55,569 bases of DNA from Cyanobacteria bacterium SBLK (GTDB lineage Bacteria > Cyanobacteriota > Cyanobacteriia > Cyanobacteriales > Spirulinaceae). Position 1 is the first letter of the stretch. Each line of letters begins with the position of its first letter. Made by a program: the position numbers and the translations under genes. Shown here piece after piece: positions 27,453-36,250 of this stretch. Location: the NCBI GenBank assembly GCA_017746715.1, contig JAGHZQ010000003.1:1-55569 (forward strand), read 5' to 3'. The notes under the pieces are model-generated. The model saw nothing but the letters and a program-made list of their open reading frames with translations. It ran no database searches and was not told the origin of the DNA.

Positions 27453-28337
27453 ATGGATATGTTATCGTTGCGTTTATTCTTGAGAGTTGCGGAATTGGGT
27501 TCGGTTTCGGCTGCGGGACGGGATTTGTCGCTTTCGCCAGCCAGTGCGAGCGCGCGTCTGGTCAAACTGGAGGAAACGGTTGGGTGTCGTTTGTTCAATC
27601 GGACGACTCGAGCCGTCTCTTTAACCACGGATGGAGAGGTATTTCTGCCTTACGCGCAACAGGCGATCGAAACCTTAGAAATCGGGCTGAGCGCGATCGG
27701 CACTCAAGGGGCGCAGGCACAAGGTATATTGCGAATGACCATGCCGGGATCTTTTGGACGCATGCACGTGATTCCCGCTTTAGCCGAGTTTCAAGAACGC
27801 TATCCCCTCGTGAGCCTTGACTTACGGCTTTCTGATGAAGTCCTCGACGCGATCGAGGGGGCTTACGACCTTATTATCCGCAATGCACATTTAGCCGATA
27901 GTAGTTTCATTGCACGCAAACTCGCTTGCGATCGCCGGATTCTCGTTGCTTCTCCTGCCTATCTCGAAAGATACGGCATCCCTGCAACCCCAGAGGAACT
28001 CGGCGAGCATCAATGCGTTATCCTTGCCGATAACAATCGCTGGAAGTTTGCCAACGGACAAATCGCGATCGTGCCGCGATCGTTTGTGGTTAACGATGGC
28101 GAGGCAGTCCGTAAAATGATCGAACAGGGTATGGGTATCGGCATCAAGTCGATCTGGAATGCGAAGGAGAGCTTGAAATCCGGTCTTCTCGTCGAGGTTT
28201 TGGCGGATTTCCCATTGGTCGCGGAAACCTCTATCTGGGCGCTTTATCCCAGTCGTCGGATCGTTGCACCCAAAGTTCGCGTTATGATTGATTTTCTCCT
28301 CGAACGATTCTGGCCGATTCCCCCGTGGGAGTGCTAG
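27453..28337 (+). CDS. LysR-family transcriptional regulator
   Basis: The ATG at 27453 (or 27459) is preferred to a TTG at 27444. The product is about 294 aa. The N-terminal winged HTH (LRLFLRVAELGSVSAAGRDL ... SARLVKLEETVGCRLFNRTTR) is followed by a LysR substrate-binding domain with MTMPGSFGRMHVIP, RYPLVSLDLRLSDE, DLIIRNAHLADSSF and GMGIGIKSIW. It belongs to the group of LysR proteins usually found next to oxidoreductase genes. It is transcribed away from the ADH-crotonase-LLM-SDR operon, which it most likely controls in response to an unknown small molecule. Confidence 0.9.
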   Translation: MDMLSLRLFLRVAELGSVSAAGRDLSLSPASASARLVKLEETVGCRLFNRTTRAVSLTTDGEVFLPYAQQAIETLEIGLSAIGTQGAQAQGILRMTMPGSFGRMHVIPALAEFQERYPLVSLDLRLSDEVLDAIEGAYDLIIRNAHLADSSFIARKLACDRRILVASPAYLERYGIPATPEELGEHQCVILADNNRWKFANGQIAIVPRSFVVNDGEAVRKMIEQGMGIGIKSIWNAKESLKSGLLVEVLADFPLVAETSIWALYPSRRIVAPKVRVMIDFLLERFWPIPPWEC

Positions 28338-28342
28338 ACAAT

Positions 28343-28370
28343 CAATTCAAAATTCAAAATTATCAATTCA
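28343..28370 (+). repeat. Heptameric STRR array
   Basis: Four tandem 7-mers (CAATTCA, AAATTCA, AAATTAT, CAATTCA) start 5 bp after the LysR stop codon. They are of the short tandemly repeated type common in cyanobacterial intergenic DNA. Confidence 0.6.
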
Positions 28371-28446
28371 AAAATGGTTGGCGATCGCGCCTCTTGTCAG
28401 CAGTCTTTTCATTTTGGGAAAGATGGGACACAATTGAGGCAGATAA

Positions 28447-28581
28447 GGAAGATATAATGCAGCTGAACCTCTCTGTCTGCAAACCTTAGAAATCCTGAAC
28501 AAACATTTTTCAGAAGACCACCCTTGGGTTAAAAATGCTCAGGATATACTACGAAAAATTCAGAATAGCAAGTGGTTGTGA
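28447..28581 (+). pseudogene. Remnant of a kinesin-light-chain-type TPR gene
   Basis: A short open stretch, preceded by an in-frame stop, encodes GRYNAAEPLCLQTLEILNK followed by HFSEDHPWVKNAQDILRKI and ends at TGA. This is the C-terminal unit of the TPR_10/12 repeat proteins (consensus AEPLYxxALxIxEKxLGxxHP) that are abundant in cyanobacteria. No start and no upstream repeats remain, so it is a decayed fragment, perhaps of a larger TPR or NACHT-TPR gene lost by rearrangement. Confidence 0.6.
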
Positions 28582-28685
28582 TGGAAAATATACCACTCAA
28601 ATTAAAATAAACTCCCTGCATCTCTATGGTGAACGCGATCGCCCCTAAAATCCAATTTTTTAAAGTATAGTCATTTTGATTTGGA

Positions 28686-28861
28686 ATGAAAGTCATAAGG
28701 TGTGTTAGCGTAATGGAATGGAGCGTAACGCACCAAAAGTCTAAAAATTGGTGCGTTACGCTGTCGCTTTAGCGCAGCCATGCCGGAGACTATACTGCAC
28801 CCTACTTGCGTCCCAAAACTCTTCCTCCCTCAGACGCGCGATCGCTGTTAAAATAACAATA
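28686..28861 (+). repeat. 176-bp intergenic repeat, copy 1 (upstream of the toxin-antitoxin pair)
   Basis: Nearly the same sequence recurs at 29680-29855 in the same orientation. Each copy contains a stem-loop; here the arms AGCGTAACGCACC / GGTGCGTTACGCT (13 bp, 15-nt loop) are perfect. The end of the element has a HIP1-like site and a TAAAAT that could serve as a -10 for the gene starting 28 bp downstream. Confidence 0.85.
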
Positions 28862-28889
28862 GTTAAACGACCCATGCAAATTAACAACT

Positions 28890-29213
28890 ATGAATATTAT
28901 AATCCCCGACAAAGTTTTGCAGGAAAATCAACTCGCCGAAACCGAACTCAAACAAGAAATTGCTATCTTTCTGTTCCAAACTAAAAAACTCAATCTCCTG
29001 CAAGCAAGCGATCTCGTCCAAATGGATAAAACTCAGTTTCAAGATTTACTGAAATTGCATCGAGTTTCTGGCGATCGCGATATTGAAGACCGAGACAATA
29101 AGAGAACAGACTCGCAACGAGAAAAAAATTCATTACCTCATTCTGTTGGTATGGGGGCGAGTGGTATGGGAGACTTATCAGAAAGAGTAGATGAATTATT
29201 GTGGCAAGAATAA
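28890..29213 (+). CDS. UPF0175-family antitoxin
   Basis: This is a 107-aa protein. The N-terminal 60 residues match UPF0175 (IIPDKVL, ELKQEIAIFLFQTKKLNLLQASDLVQMDKTQFQDLLK), a small helical domain with an HTH-like pair of helices that is commonly encoded before PIN toxins. A low-complexity linker follows, then a C-terminal SERVDELLWQE helix that is probably the toxin-binding element. Its last 13 bp overlap the GTG start of the PIN gene, the standard coupling of type II toxin-antitoxin pairs. It probably autoregulates from the promoter within the repeat just upstream. Confidence 0.8.
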   Translation: MNIIIPDKVLQENQLAETELKQEIAIFLFQTKKLNLLQASDLVQMDKTQFQDLLKLHRVSGDRDIEDRDNKRTDSQREKNSLPHSVGMGASGMGDLSERVDELLWQE

Positions 29214-29620
29214 ACCAAATTTTAGCCGATACAGGCGGAATTATATCGATGCTAGATCGTAGCGATCGCTATCATGAAGCCGTTGTCAATGCGATCGAGA
29301 ATTCTACGCTATTGATTCCCACTACCATTTTACCAGAGGTTGATTACTTAGCAACAAAATATCTTGGAGAACGAATTGCTAAAGCATTTTTAGCCGATGT
29401 TTTTGCTGGTAATTTTACCTATCTTCGAGTCGAACTAGAAGATTTACAAAGCGCACTCGAAATTATGAACCAATATAAAGATGTTCCTTTAGGTTTGGTT
29501 GATTCGAGTATTATTGCCTTAGCAGAACGCTATCGAATTCAAAAAATATTGACGTTAGATAGGCGGCATTTTAGTTTAATTAGACCGAAACAAATTGAAT
29601 ATTTAGAGCTTTTGCCTTAA
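29201..29620 (+). CDS. PIN-domain (VapC-like) toxin ribonuclease
   Basis: This is a 139-aa protein starting with GTG. The four acidic residues of the PIN active site are visible: Asp in LADTGGI, Glu in LPEVDYL, Asp in GLVDSSIIALAE and Asp in LTLDRRHF. It is probably a Mg-dependent endoribonuclease that is neutralised by the UPF0175 protein encoded immediately before it. It lies within a cassette flanked by two direct copies of a 176-bp repeat. Confidence 0.9.
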   Translation: MARINQILADTGGIISMLDRSDRYHEAVVNAIENSTLLIPTTILPEVDYLATKYLGERIAKAFLADVFAGNFTYLRVELEDLQSALEIMNQYKDVPLGLVDSSIIALAERYRIQKILTLDRRHFSLIRPKQIEYLELLP

Positions 29621-29679
29621 AGCGATCGCATTTCCAAAACCTTTTTTCCCTCAGAGATTATTCGTAAAGCAAATATTAA

Positions 29680-29855
29680 ATGAAAGTCGTAAGGTGTGTT
29701 AGCGTAATGGAATGGAGCATAACGCACCAAAAGTCTAAAAATTGGTGCGTTACGCTGTCGCTTTAGCGCAGCCATGCCGGAGGCTATACAGCACCCTACT
29801 GGCTTCCAAAACCCTTTCTCTCGCAGACTAGCGATCGCTGTTATACTAACAACAG
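29680..29855 (+). repeat. 176-bp intergenic repeat, copy 2 (upstream of Uma2)
   Basis: This is the same element as at 28686, 994 bp further on. Its stem-loop arms (29716-29728 / 29744-29756) differ by one base. The tail contains TATACT, a possible -10 for the Uma2 gene that starts 33 bp later. Confidence 0.85.
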
Positions 29856-29887
29856 ATAAAAAAATAAAAATATTGTTCAAAAACATT

Positions 29888-30490
29888 ATGATAGCCCTCA
29901 AAGAAAAATATCTCCTCACCCCAGAAGAATATCTCAAACTTGAAGAAAGCAGCCCGAGCAAACACGAGTATATCGATGGGGAAATCTTCGCAATGGCAGG
30001 GACTACCGACAGCCACAACACGATCGCTCTCAATCTTGCCCTTCTCATTCGCAACCATCTCCGCGGCAATTCCTGTCGCGTTTATTTCGCCGATCTCAAA
30101 ATCCGTATCGAAGCAAAAAACCGCTTTTATTATCCCGATCTCCTCGTCACCTGCGATCCTCGCGATCGCGAAACTCCTACCTACAAACGCTTCCCCAAAC
30201 TCATCATCGAAGTCCTCTCCGACAGCACCGAAGCAAAAGATCGCGGTGATAAATTCCACGACTACCAAACCCTAGACAGTCTTGAAGAATACATCCTCGT
30301 GAATAGCAAACGCCAACAAATCGAAATCTTTCGCCGACAAGAAATCAACAACTGGCAATTTACAACCTACCATTCCGAAAACCCGCGTTTTGCCCTCAGT
30401 AGTATCGATTTAGAAATCGCGATCGCCAGCATTTATGAAGATGTCGAATTCGAGAATACAACCGAAAGTAACGAACTCGAGAATAATTAG
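29888..30490 (+). CDS. Uma2-family PD-(D/E)XK nuclease-like protein
   Basis: The start is the ATG at 29888 (200 aa); the longer frame runs back into the repeat. Uma2 signatures are LLTPEEYLKLEESSP, KHEYIDGEIFAMAG, YYPDLLVTCDPRD (active-site Asp), PKLIIEVLSDSTEAKDRGDK (Glu-x-x) and SLEEYILVNSKRQQIEIFRR. The family is hugely expanded in cyanobacteria, probably as restriction-endonuclease-fold enzymes of selfish or defensive elements. No methylase or specificity partner is adjacent. Confidence 0.9.
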   Translation: MIALKEKYLLTPEEYLKLEESSPSKHEYIDGEIFAMAGTTDSHNTIALNLALLIRNHLRGNSCRVYFADLKIRIEAKNRFYYPDLLVTCDPRDRETPTYKRFPKLIIEVLSDSTEAKDRGDKFHDYQTLDSLEEYILVNSKRQQIEIFRRQEINNWQFTTYHSENPRFALSSIDLEIAIASIYEDVEFENTTESNELENN

Positions 30491-30514
30491 CGATCGCGAG
30501 GGCCCTCGCGATCG
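30491..30514. terminator. 24-bp perfect palindrome directly after Uma2
   Basis: The sequence reads CGATCGCGAGGG and then its exact reverse complement, starting on the base after the TAG stop. It would form a GC-rich 12-bp hairpin, although no T run follows. It may terminate or stabilise the Uma2 mRNA, or be a HIP1-derived palindromic repeat. Confidence 0.5.
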
Positions 30515-30743
30515 TCAAATTCTTGCAGGACAACTTCCCATAGTAAAGTCCGCAATCAATCTCTGTAAAGTTTTACGAATAGAAAGAGAATGCGATCGCC
30601 GTCGCTAAAAAGTCAGATCTCGATCGCACTAGATTTTTGAGTCCTTAAATAAAATTAAGCCCATGGGGAACGTAAGTTTTAAGCAAGTTTTGAATGCTTA
30701 AAATTTGGTGCGTGCATTTCGATTAATACAGGGGACAAATCAA

Positions 30744-33700
30744 ATGCCAGTAGGACTCAAAACGAGCAAGGGTCAATTGCTTTATGAAAGCAATCGCGCC
30801 CTCATCTATCGCAGCGATCGCGCGATTGTAGGAAAATCGGCAATTCTGAAAATCTTAAAAGCCGCTTATCACAATCCCGAAGGATTGGCTTGGTTTCGGC
30901 GAGAATACGAAATTATCCGCAACCTGAATATTAACGGTGCATTAAAGGCTTATGATTTTTGGGACGATCGCGATGCGCCGACCATCGTGCTCGAAGATTT
31001 TGGCGGAGCATCCCTCGCACAATTGTCTTTAGCGGGGCGATTGAGTATTGGTGAATTTCTCAAACTGGCCATCGCGATTGCTGACTGTCTCGGTCAAGTT
31101 CACGCAGCAGGGATTATTCACAAAGATATCAACCTTAGCAATATCGTTCTCAATCCTCAAACCCAACAGGTTAAAATCATCGATTTCGGGATTGCCACGA
31201 CGCGATCGCGAGAATTTACTGCTTTTGGTAATGCCAACACCCTCGAAGGCACCTTTGCTTACATTTCCCCAGAACAAACCGGACGTACGAATCGGGCGAT
31301 CGACGACCGCAGCGATCTCTATTCCCTTGGCGTGACCTTTTACGTCCTGTTATCGGGACGCTTGCCGTTTCAACAGAACGATCCCGTAGAATTGATTCAC
31401 GCACATATTGCCAAAACACCCCCCCATCTCGATATCCTTCCCCCCCTTAATAAGGGGGGTGGCTTTAGCCGGAGGGAGCGAATTCCTCAGACAATTGCCG
31501 ATATTATCATGAAACTGATGGCGAAGAATGCAGAGGATCGCTATCAGTCGGCTTATGGGTTAAAGGCAGATCTCGAACTCTGCTGGCAGCAATGGCAGGA
31601 AAAGCAGCAAATCGAATCTTTTATCCTCGGGGGTAGCGATCGCGGCGATCGCTGGCAAATTCCCCAAAAACTCTACGGACGCCATCGCGAGATTGCTACC
31701 TTACTGGCTGCTTTTGAGGGGGTCATTCGCCGCCGACAACCCGCCCTCTGTTTAGTGAAAGGTTATTCGGGAATTGGAAAGTCGGCATTGGTAGCGGAAA
31801 TTCACAAACCCATTACCGCGCGTCGCGGTTTCTTTATTTCCGGGAAATTCGACCAACTCCATCGAAACATTCCTTATTCAGCGATCGCATCTGCCCTTAG
31901 TGCTTTGCTGCGGCAGCTTTTAGCCGAACCCGAAATCGAATTGCAACGATGGCGTAAAATCCTCCAAGATGCCGTAGGAAATAATGGGCGGATTATTGCC
32001 GAAATCGTTCCCGAATTAGAATTGATTCTGGGCAAACAACCGAAAGTGACTCCATTGGGCGCAAAAGAAAGCCAAAATCGCTTTAATTTTACCTTACAAA
32101 ATTTTCTGCGCGCCTTTACCAAAATCGAGCATCCCCTCGTGCTTTTTTTGGACGATCTGCAATGGGCAGATTCTGGCTCATTAGAATTGCTGCATTTATT
32201 AACCACCTCGCCAGATATGGGCTATTTCTTCACGATCGGTGCTTATCGAGATAATGAAGTGAGGGGAGCGCATCCGTTAATATTAAAAATAAATAAAATT
32301 CGCAGCAGTGGCGTAAAAATTGACGAAATTTCTCTCGAACCTTTACCATTAACAGAAATTATCGGATTTCTTGCCGATGTTCTGCTCTGTTCTCCAGAGA
32401 CAACGCGTTTACTCGCAGAATTATTGCTAGAAAAGACAAATGGGAATCCTTTTTTTCTCAATGAATTTCTTAAAGCTCTTTATACCGAAGATTTTTTAAA
32501 ATTTAACGCTAAAAACCAGGAATGGCAATGGGATATCGAACAAATTCGCAGGCGCGAAATGACGGAAAATGTGGTGGAATTACTAGCTGGAAAAATCCAG
32601 AAACTTCCGACCGCCGCACGACAAATGGTTCAACTGGCAGCTTGTATCGGTCATGAATTTAACTTGTCTGCTTTAAGCGGCATCGATCGCGCGTCGTCAT
32701 TGGATTTAGCCCTTGCATTGCGAAGCGCGATCGCGGCAGGTCTTCTCATTCCCTTAGACGAACATTATAAACTAATGGAGGCAAAAATTGCCCCCCATAC
32801 TTCTTTGCGATTCAAGTTTACCCACGATCGCATTCACCAAGCTGCCTATTCTTTACTTCCCGATTGGGAACGACAACGCATTCATCTTCTGCTCGGACGG
32901 CAATTGCTCGCAAAAACTAGCGTAAAAGAATGCGAAGAAAAGATTTTTGATATTGTCAACAATTTAAATTTAGCCCGTCGGTATATTGTTAAGCGATCGC
33001 AAAAAGATGAGTTGGCACAATTGAATTTACTAGCAGGGAAAAAAGCAAAAGCATCGGCAGCATGGCGATCGGCTTTCAATTCTTTACAAATTAGTTTGGA
33101 GTTATTGCCATCTTCGAGTTGGGAGCAAGACTATGAATTGACTTTAGAATTACATCGCGAGGCAGTAGAAACGGCTTATATTTGCGGCGAATTTAAAGCA
33201 ATGGAAAAATGGGCAGAAATTGTATTAAAACACGCTCGCTCTGTCTTAGATCGCGTTAGTATAGATGAGGCTCGACTGTTAAGCTACATGGCGCAAAGTC
33301 AACCCGAACAAGCAGTCATCGTTGCCCTCAATGCTCTCAAATTATTAGGTGTTAAACTCCCGAAAAAGCCCAGTAAATTAAATGTGATATCGGCATTAAC
33401 TAAAATTAATTTGGCTTTGTCGAACAAGAAACCAGAGGATTTACTCAAACTTCCTTTAATGAGCAATTCGAAAAAAATTGCTGCCTTGCGGATTTTAACG
33501 AGTGTCTTTCCAGCCACTTGTATTACAACGCCTCAATTATCTTTACTTATTTCCCTAAAACAGGTCAGTTTATCCCTTAAATATGGCAATTCACCATTAT
33601 CTGCTTTAGCCTATTGCTATTATGGTTTAATTCTTTGCGGAGTATTGGAAAATATTGAAACGGGATACCAATTTGGTCAATTGGGTATAGACTTATTGAC

Positions 33701-36209
33701 TCAATTAAATGACAAAACATTGAAATCCAAAGTCTTGATGACGTTCAATAGTTTTATCAGACATTGGCAAGAACATCTTAAAACAACTCTAGACCCCTTA
33801 CTTGAAGCCTATCAAAGTGGAATCGAGACTGGAGATACTGAATTTTCAGCCTATTCTCTCTTGGCTTATGTCTTCCACTTAGTTTATAACGATCGCGCCC
33901 TCAATCAAAGCGCGATCGAGATAGAAAATTGTCGAAAGAAATGCGAACAACTTAACCAAAAAGTTTCACTTTATAAAATTCAACAAGCTCAACAACTCGT
34001 TCTGAACCTGATTGGCAAATCAGAAAATCCGGTTTGTTTAAAAGGAGATGCTTACGATGAAGAACTAATGCTAACCTTACACGAGCAAGAAGGCGATCGC
34101 AGTGCGCTTTTCTTGTTATACGTTCTTAAATTACTACTCTGTTATTCATTTGCATCTTATTCGGAAGCTATCAAAAATTGCATCAAAGCAGCGGAACATA
34201 TTCGTTCTGTTTCCGGTACTTTTCATGTTGTTGTTTTTCAGTTTTATTCTGCCCTGACATGGTTGGCAGTTTATCCTCAAAAACCGAAATCCGAACAAAA
34301 ACGACTGCTCCAGAAAGTCAATATCGCCCGAGAAAAGATGACCAAGTGGGCGCGTCACGCCCCGATGAATTGCTTGCACAAATACCACCTCATCGAAGCC
34401 GAACGCTACCGCATTCTCGGTAAAAATGAAAAAGCTGCCGAACTCTACGATCGCGCCATTGCCGAAGCCAAAGAAAACGAATACTTGCAAGAAGAAGCGA
34501 TCGCCAACGAACTGGCCGGGAAATTCTATCTCGCCCGTCAGAAAGAAGCGATCGCTCGGGTTTACATCCACCAAGCCTATCGCTGTTACGATCGCTGGGG
34601 GGCAACGGCCAAAACCAAGCATCTCGCCCGAACCTACCCGCAATTCTTCCGGTCTCCCTCCTCCCAGAAATCCCCCGTCACCGCAACAATTCTAGTCCGC
34701 ACTACCCCCAACAGCACGACCGGCGACACTATCGATTTTTCTAGCGTTCTCAAAGCCTCTCAAGCGATCGGTGGCGAAATCCTCCTCGATAAGCTCCTCG
34801 CCCGCATGATGCGGATTATCCTCGAAAATGCGGCCGCTCAACGGGGAGTTCTCCTGCTCGATCGCGAGGGAACTTGGCAGATGGAGGCAGAAATTACCCT
34901 CGAACCCGATCGCGTGAGAGTCTTGCAATCTCAACCCCTCGAGACAATCCCCACCTTCACCCTACCCAAATCCGCCATCGCCTATACCCTCCGCACCCTG
35001 GAAGCCCTCGTCCTCGAAAACGCCGCCAAAGGCAGCAATTTTGAGGAAGATGAATACTTTGCCATCGCCCGACCCCAATCCCTCCTCTGCATGCCTCTCG
35101 TACAACAGGGCAAGATCGTCGGCTTGCTCTACCTCGAACACGGCTCCAGTACGGGAATTTTTAGTCCCGATCGCCTCGAAGTCCTGCAAATTTTAACCGC
35201 TCAAGCCGCAATCGCCCTCGAAAATTCCCTCTTGTATGCCAATCTGGAGATCGCCAACCGGGAACTCGCGCAATCTAACCTCACCCTCGAGCAAAAAGTG
35301 CAGCGACGCACCGAACAATTACACGAGAAAAATCTCGATCTCGAAAAAACCCTCGCCGATCTCAAACAAACCCAAGCGCAACTCATCCACGCCGAAAAAA
35401 TGTCGGGGATCGGACAGATGGTGGCGGGAGTGGCCCACGAAATCAATAATCCCGTCAGTTTTATTTATAGCAACCTCGTCCCGGCTCGCACCTATATCCA
35501 AGATTTGTTCCATTTGCTCGATCTCTATCGCCAAAATTATCCCCAACCCCCCGAAGACATTCAAGAGACTGAGGAGGCCATCGATCTGGAATTCGTCACG
35601 GAAGATTTGCCCAAAATTCTCGACTCCATGCAAACCGGTTCCCAGCGTATTAAAGCGATTGTGGAAGGATTGCGGATTTTTTCTCGCCTCGATGAAGCAG
35701 AGTATAAAATCATTGACGATCTCCACGCCAACATCGAAAGCACCCTCATGCTGTTGCAGCATCACTTGCGACGCACCGCAGAACATCCGGAGATCGCCGT
35801 CATTAAAGAATATGGCAACCTTCCCTCTATTACCTGTTATGCCAGCCAACTCAATCAAGTCTTTTTCAATCTCCTCAACAATGCTGTTGATGCTTTGAGG
35901 TGCGGCGATCGCATTTCCTCAGACCCTCCGACTATTCGCATTCGCACCAAAGCGATCGAAGGAAACGCCATTCGCATCGCGATCGCCGACAATGGTTGCG
36001 GGATGGACGACGCAACCCGCAAAAAAGTATTCGAGCCCTTTTTCACCACCAAACCCATCGGTAGCGGGACGGGGTTGGGATTGTCCGCGAGTTATGAGAT
36101 TGTTGCAGAACACCACAAGGGAACAATTGTCTGTCAGTCGAAAGTAGGAGAAGGGACGGAGTTTACCCTTGAAATTCCCACTCAACGAGCGATCGCGGGT
36201 CAAGAATAA
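30744..36209 (+). CDS. HstK-type hybrid kinase A: Ser/Thr kinase - AAA - GAF - histidine kinase
   Basis: The ATG at 30744, with AGGGGA about 10 nt upstream, gives 1821 aa; a TTG at 30705 is less likely. Domains in order: a Hanks-type kinase at about 20-285 (ILKILK Lys, [22 protein letters not shown]; glycine loop degenerate); a COG3899-type AAA ATPase (GYSGIGKS near 338, FLDDLQWAD); a long helical-repeat region to about 1290; GAF from about 1340 ([22 protein letters not shown]); a coiled coil; and a histidine kinase with phospho-His in GVAHEINNP near 1564 and N/G boxes [23 protein letters not shown]. No receiver domain is fused. The architecture is that of Anabaena HstK. It is the first of four tandem paralogs and carries a palindromic insert in its kinase C-lobe. 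Confidence 0.9.
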   Translation: MPVGLKTSKGQLLYESNRALIYRSDRAIVGKSAILKILKAAYHNPEGLAWFRREYEIIRNLNINGALKAYDFWDDRDAPTIVLEDFGGASLAQLSLAGRLSIGEFLKLAIAIADCLGQVHAAGIIHKDINLSNIVLNPQTQQVKIIDFGIATTRSREFTAFGNANTLEGTFAYISPEQTGRTNRAIDDRSDLYSLGVTFYVLLSGRLPFQQNDPVELIHAHIAKTPPHLDILPPLNKGGGFSRRERIPQTIADIIMKLMAKNAEDRYQSAYGLKADLELCWQQWQEKQQIESFILGGSDRGDRWQIPQKLYGRHREIATLLAAFEGVIRRRQPALCLVKGYSGIGKSALVAEIHKPITARRGFFISGKFDQLHRNIPYSAIASALSALLRQLLAEPEIELQRWRKILQDAVGNNGRIIAEIVPELELILGKQPKVTPLGAKESQNRFNFTLQNFLRAFTKIEHPLVLFLDDLQWADSGSLELLHLLTTSPDMGYFFTIGAYRDNEVRGAHPLILKINKIRSSGVKIDEISLEPLPLTEIIGFLADVLLCSPETTRLLAELLLEKTNGNPFFLNEFLKALYTEDFLKFNAKNQEWQWDIEQIRRREMTENVVELLAGKIQKLPTAARQMVQLAACIGHEFNLSALSGIDRASSLDLALALRSAIAAGLLIPLDEHYKLMEAKIAPHTSLRFKFTHDRIHQAAYSLLPDWERQRIHLLLGRQLLAKTSVKECEEKIFDIVNNLNLARRYIVKRSQKDELAQLNLLAGKKAKASAAWRSAFNSLQISLELLPSSSWEQDYELTLELHREAVETAYICGEFKAMEKWAEIVLKHARSVLDRVSIDEARLLSYMAQSQPEQAVIVALNALKLLGVKLPKKPSKLNVISALTKINLALSNKKPEDLLKLPLMSNSKKIAALRILTSVFPATCITTPQLSLLISLKQVSLSLKYGNSPLSALAYCYYGLILCGVLENIETGYQFGQLGIDLLTQLNDKTLKSKVLMTFNSFIRHWQEHLKTTLDPLLEAYQSGIETGDTEFSAYSLLAYVFHLVYNDRALNQSAIEIENCRKKCEQLNQKVSLYKIQQAQQLVLNLIGKSENPVCLKGDAYDEELMLTLHEQEGDRSALFLLYVLKLLLCYSFASYSEAIKNCIKAAEHIRSVSGTFHVVVFQFYSALTWLAVYPQKPKSEQKRLLQKVNIAREKMTKWARHAPMNCLHKYHLIEAERYRILGKNEKAAELYDRAIAEAKENEYLQEEAIANELAGKFYLARQKEAIARVYIHQAYRCYDRWGATAKTKHLARTYPQFFRSPSSQKSPVTATILVRTTPNSTTGDTIDFSSVLKASQAIGGEILLDKLLARMMRIILENAAAQRGVLLLDREGTWQMEAEITLEPDRVRVLQSQPLETIPTFTLPKSAIAYTLRTLEALVLENAAKGSNFEEDEYFAIARPQSLLCMPLVQQGKIVGLLYLEHGSSTGIFSPDRLEVLQILTAQAAIALENSLLYANLEIANRELAQSNLTLEQKVQRRTEQLHEKNLDLEKTLADLKQTQAQLIHAEKMSGIGQMVAGVAHEINNPVSFIYSNLVPARTYIQDLFHLLDLYRQNYPQPPEDIQETEEAIDLEFVTEDLPKILDSMQTGSQRIKAIVEGLRIFSRLDEAEYKIIDDLHANIESTLMLLQHHLRRTAEHPEIAVIKEYGNLPSITCYASQLNQVFFNLLNNAVDALRCGDRISSDPPTIRIRTKAIEGNAIRIAIADNGCGMDDATRKKVFEPFFTTKPIGSGTGLGLSASYEIVAEHHKGTIVCQSKVGEGTEFTLEIPTQRAIAGQE
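31440..31460 (+). repeat. In-frame palindromic repeat in kinase A
   Basis: CCCCCCTTA-A-TAAGGGGGG, a 19-bp palindrome, lies between the codons for [11 protein letters not shown] and [19 protein letters not shown]. It is translated as PPLNKGGG. The same CCCCCTT...AAG(A/G)GGG type of sequence occurs between genes near 54740, so it looks like an intergenic repeat captured in frame. Confidence 0.7.
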
Positions 36210-36250
36210 CGTGTCATAGGTAAAGCGTAAAAAGTTTCGTCAAATTGATA

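Noticed and set aside
29774..29887. N-terminal extension of the Uma2 gene
   Set aside because: The extra 38 codons lie in the repeat element copy 2; Uma2 homology begins right after the ATG at 29888.
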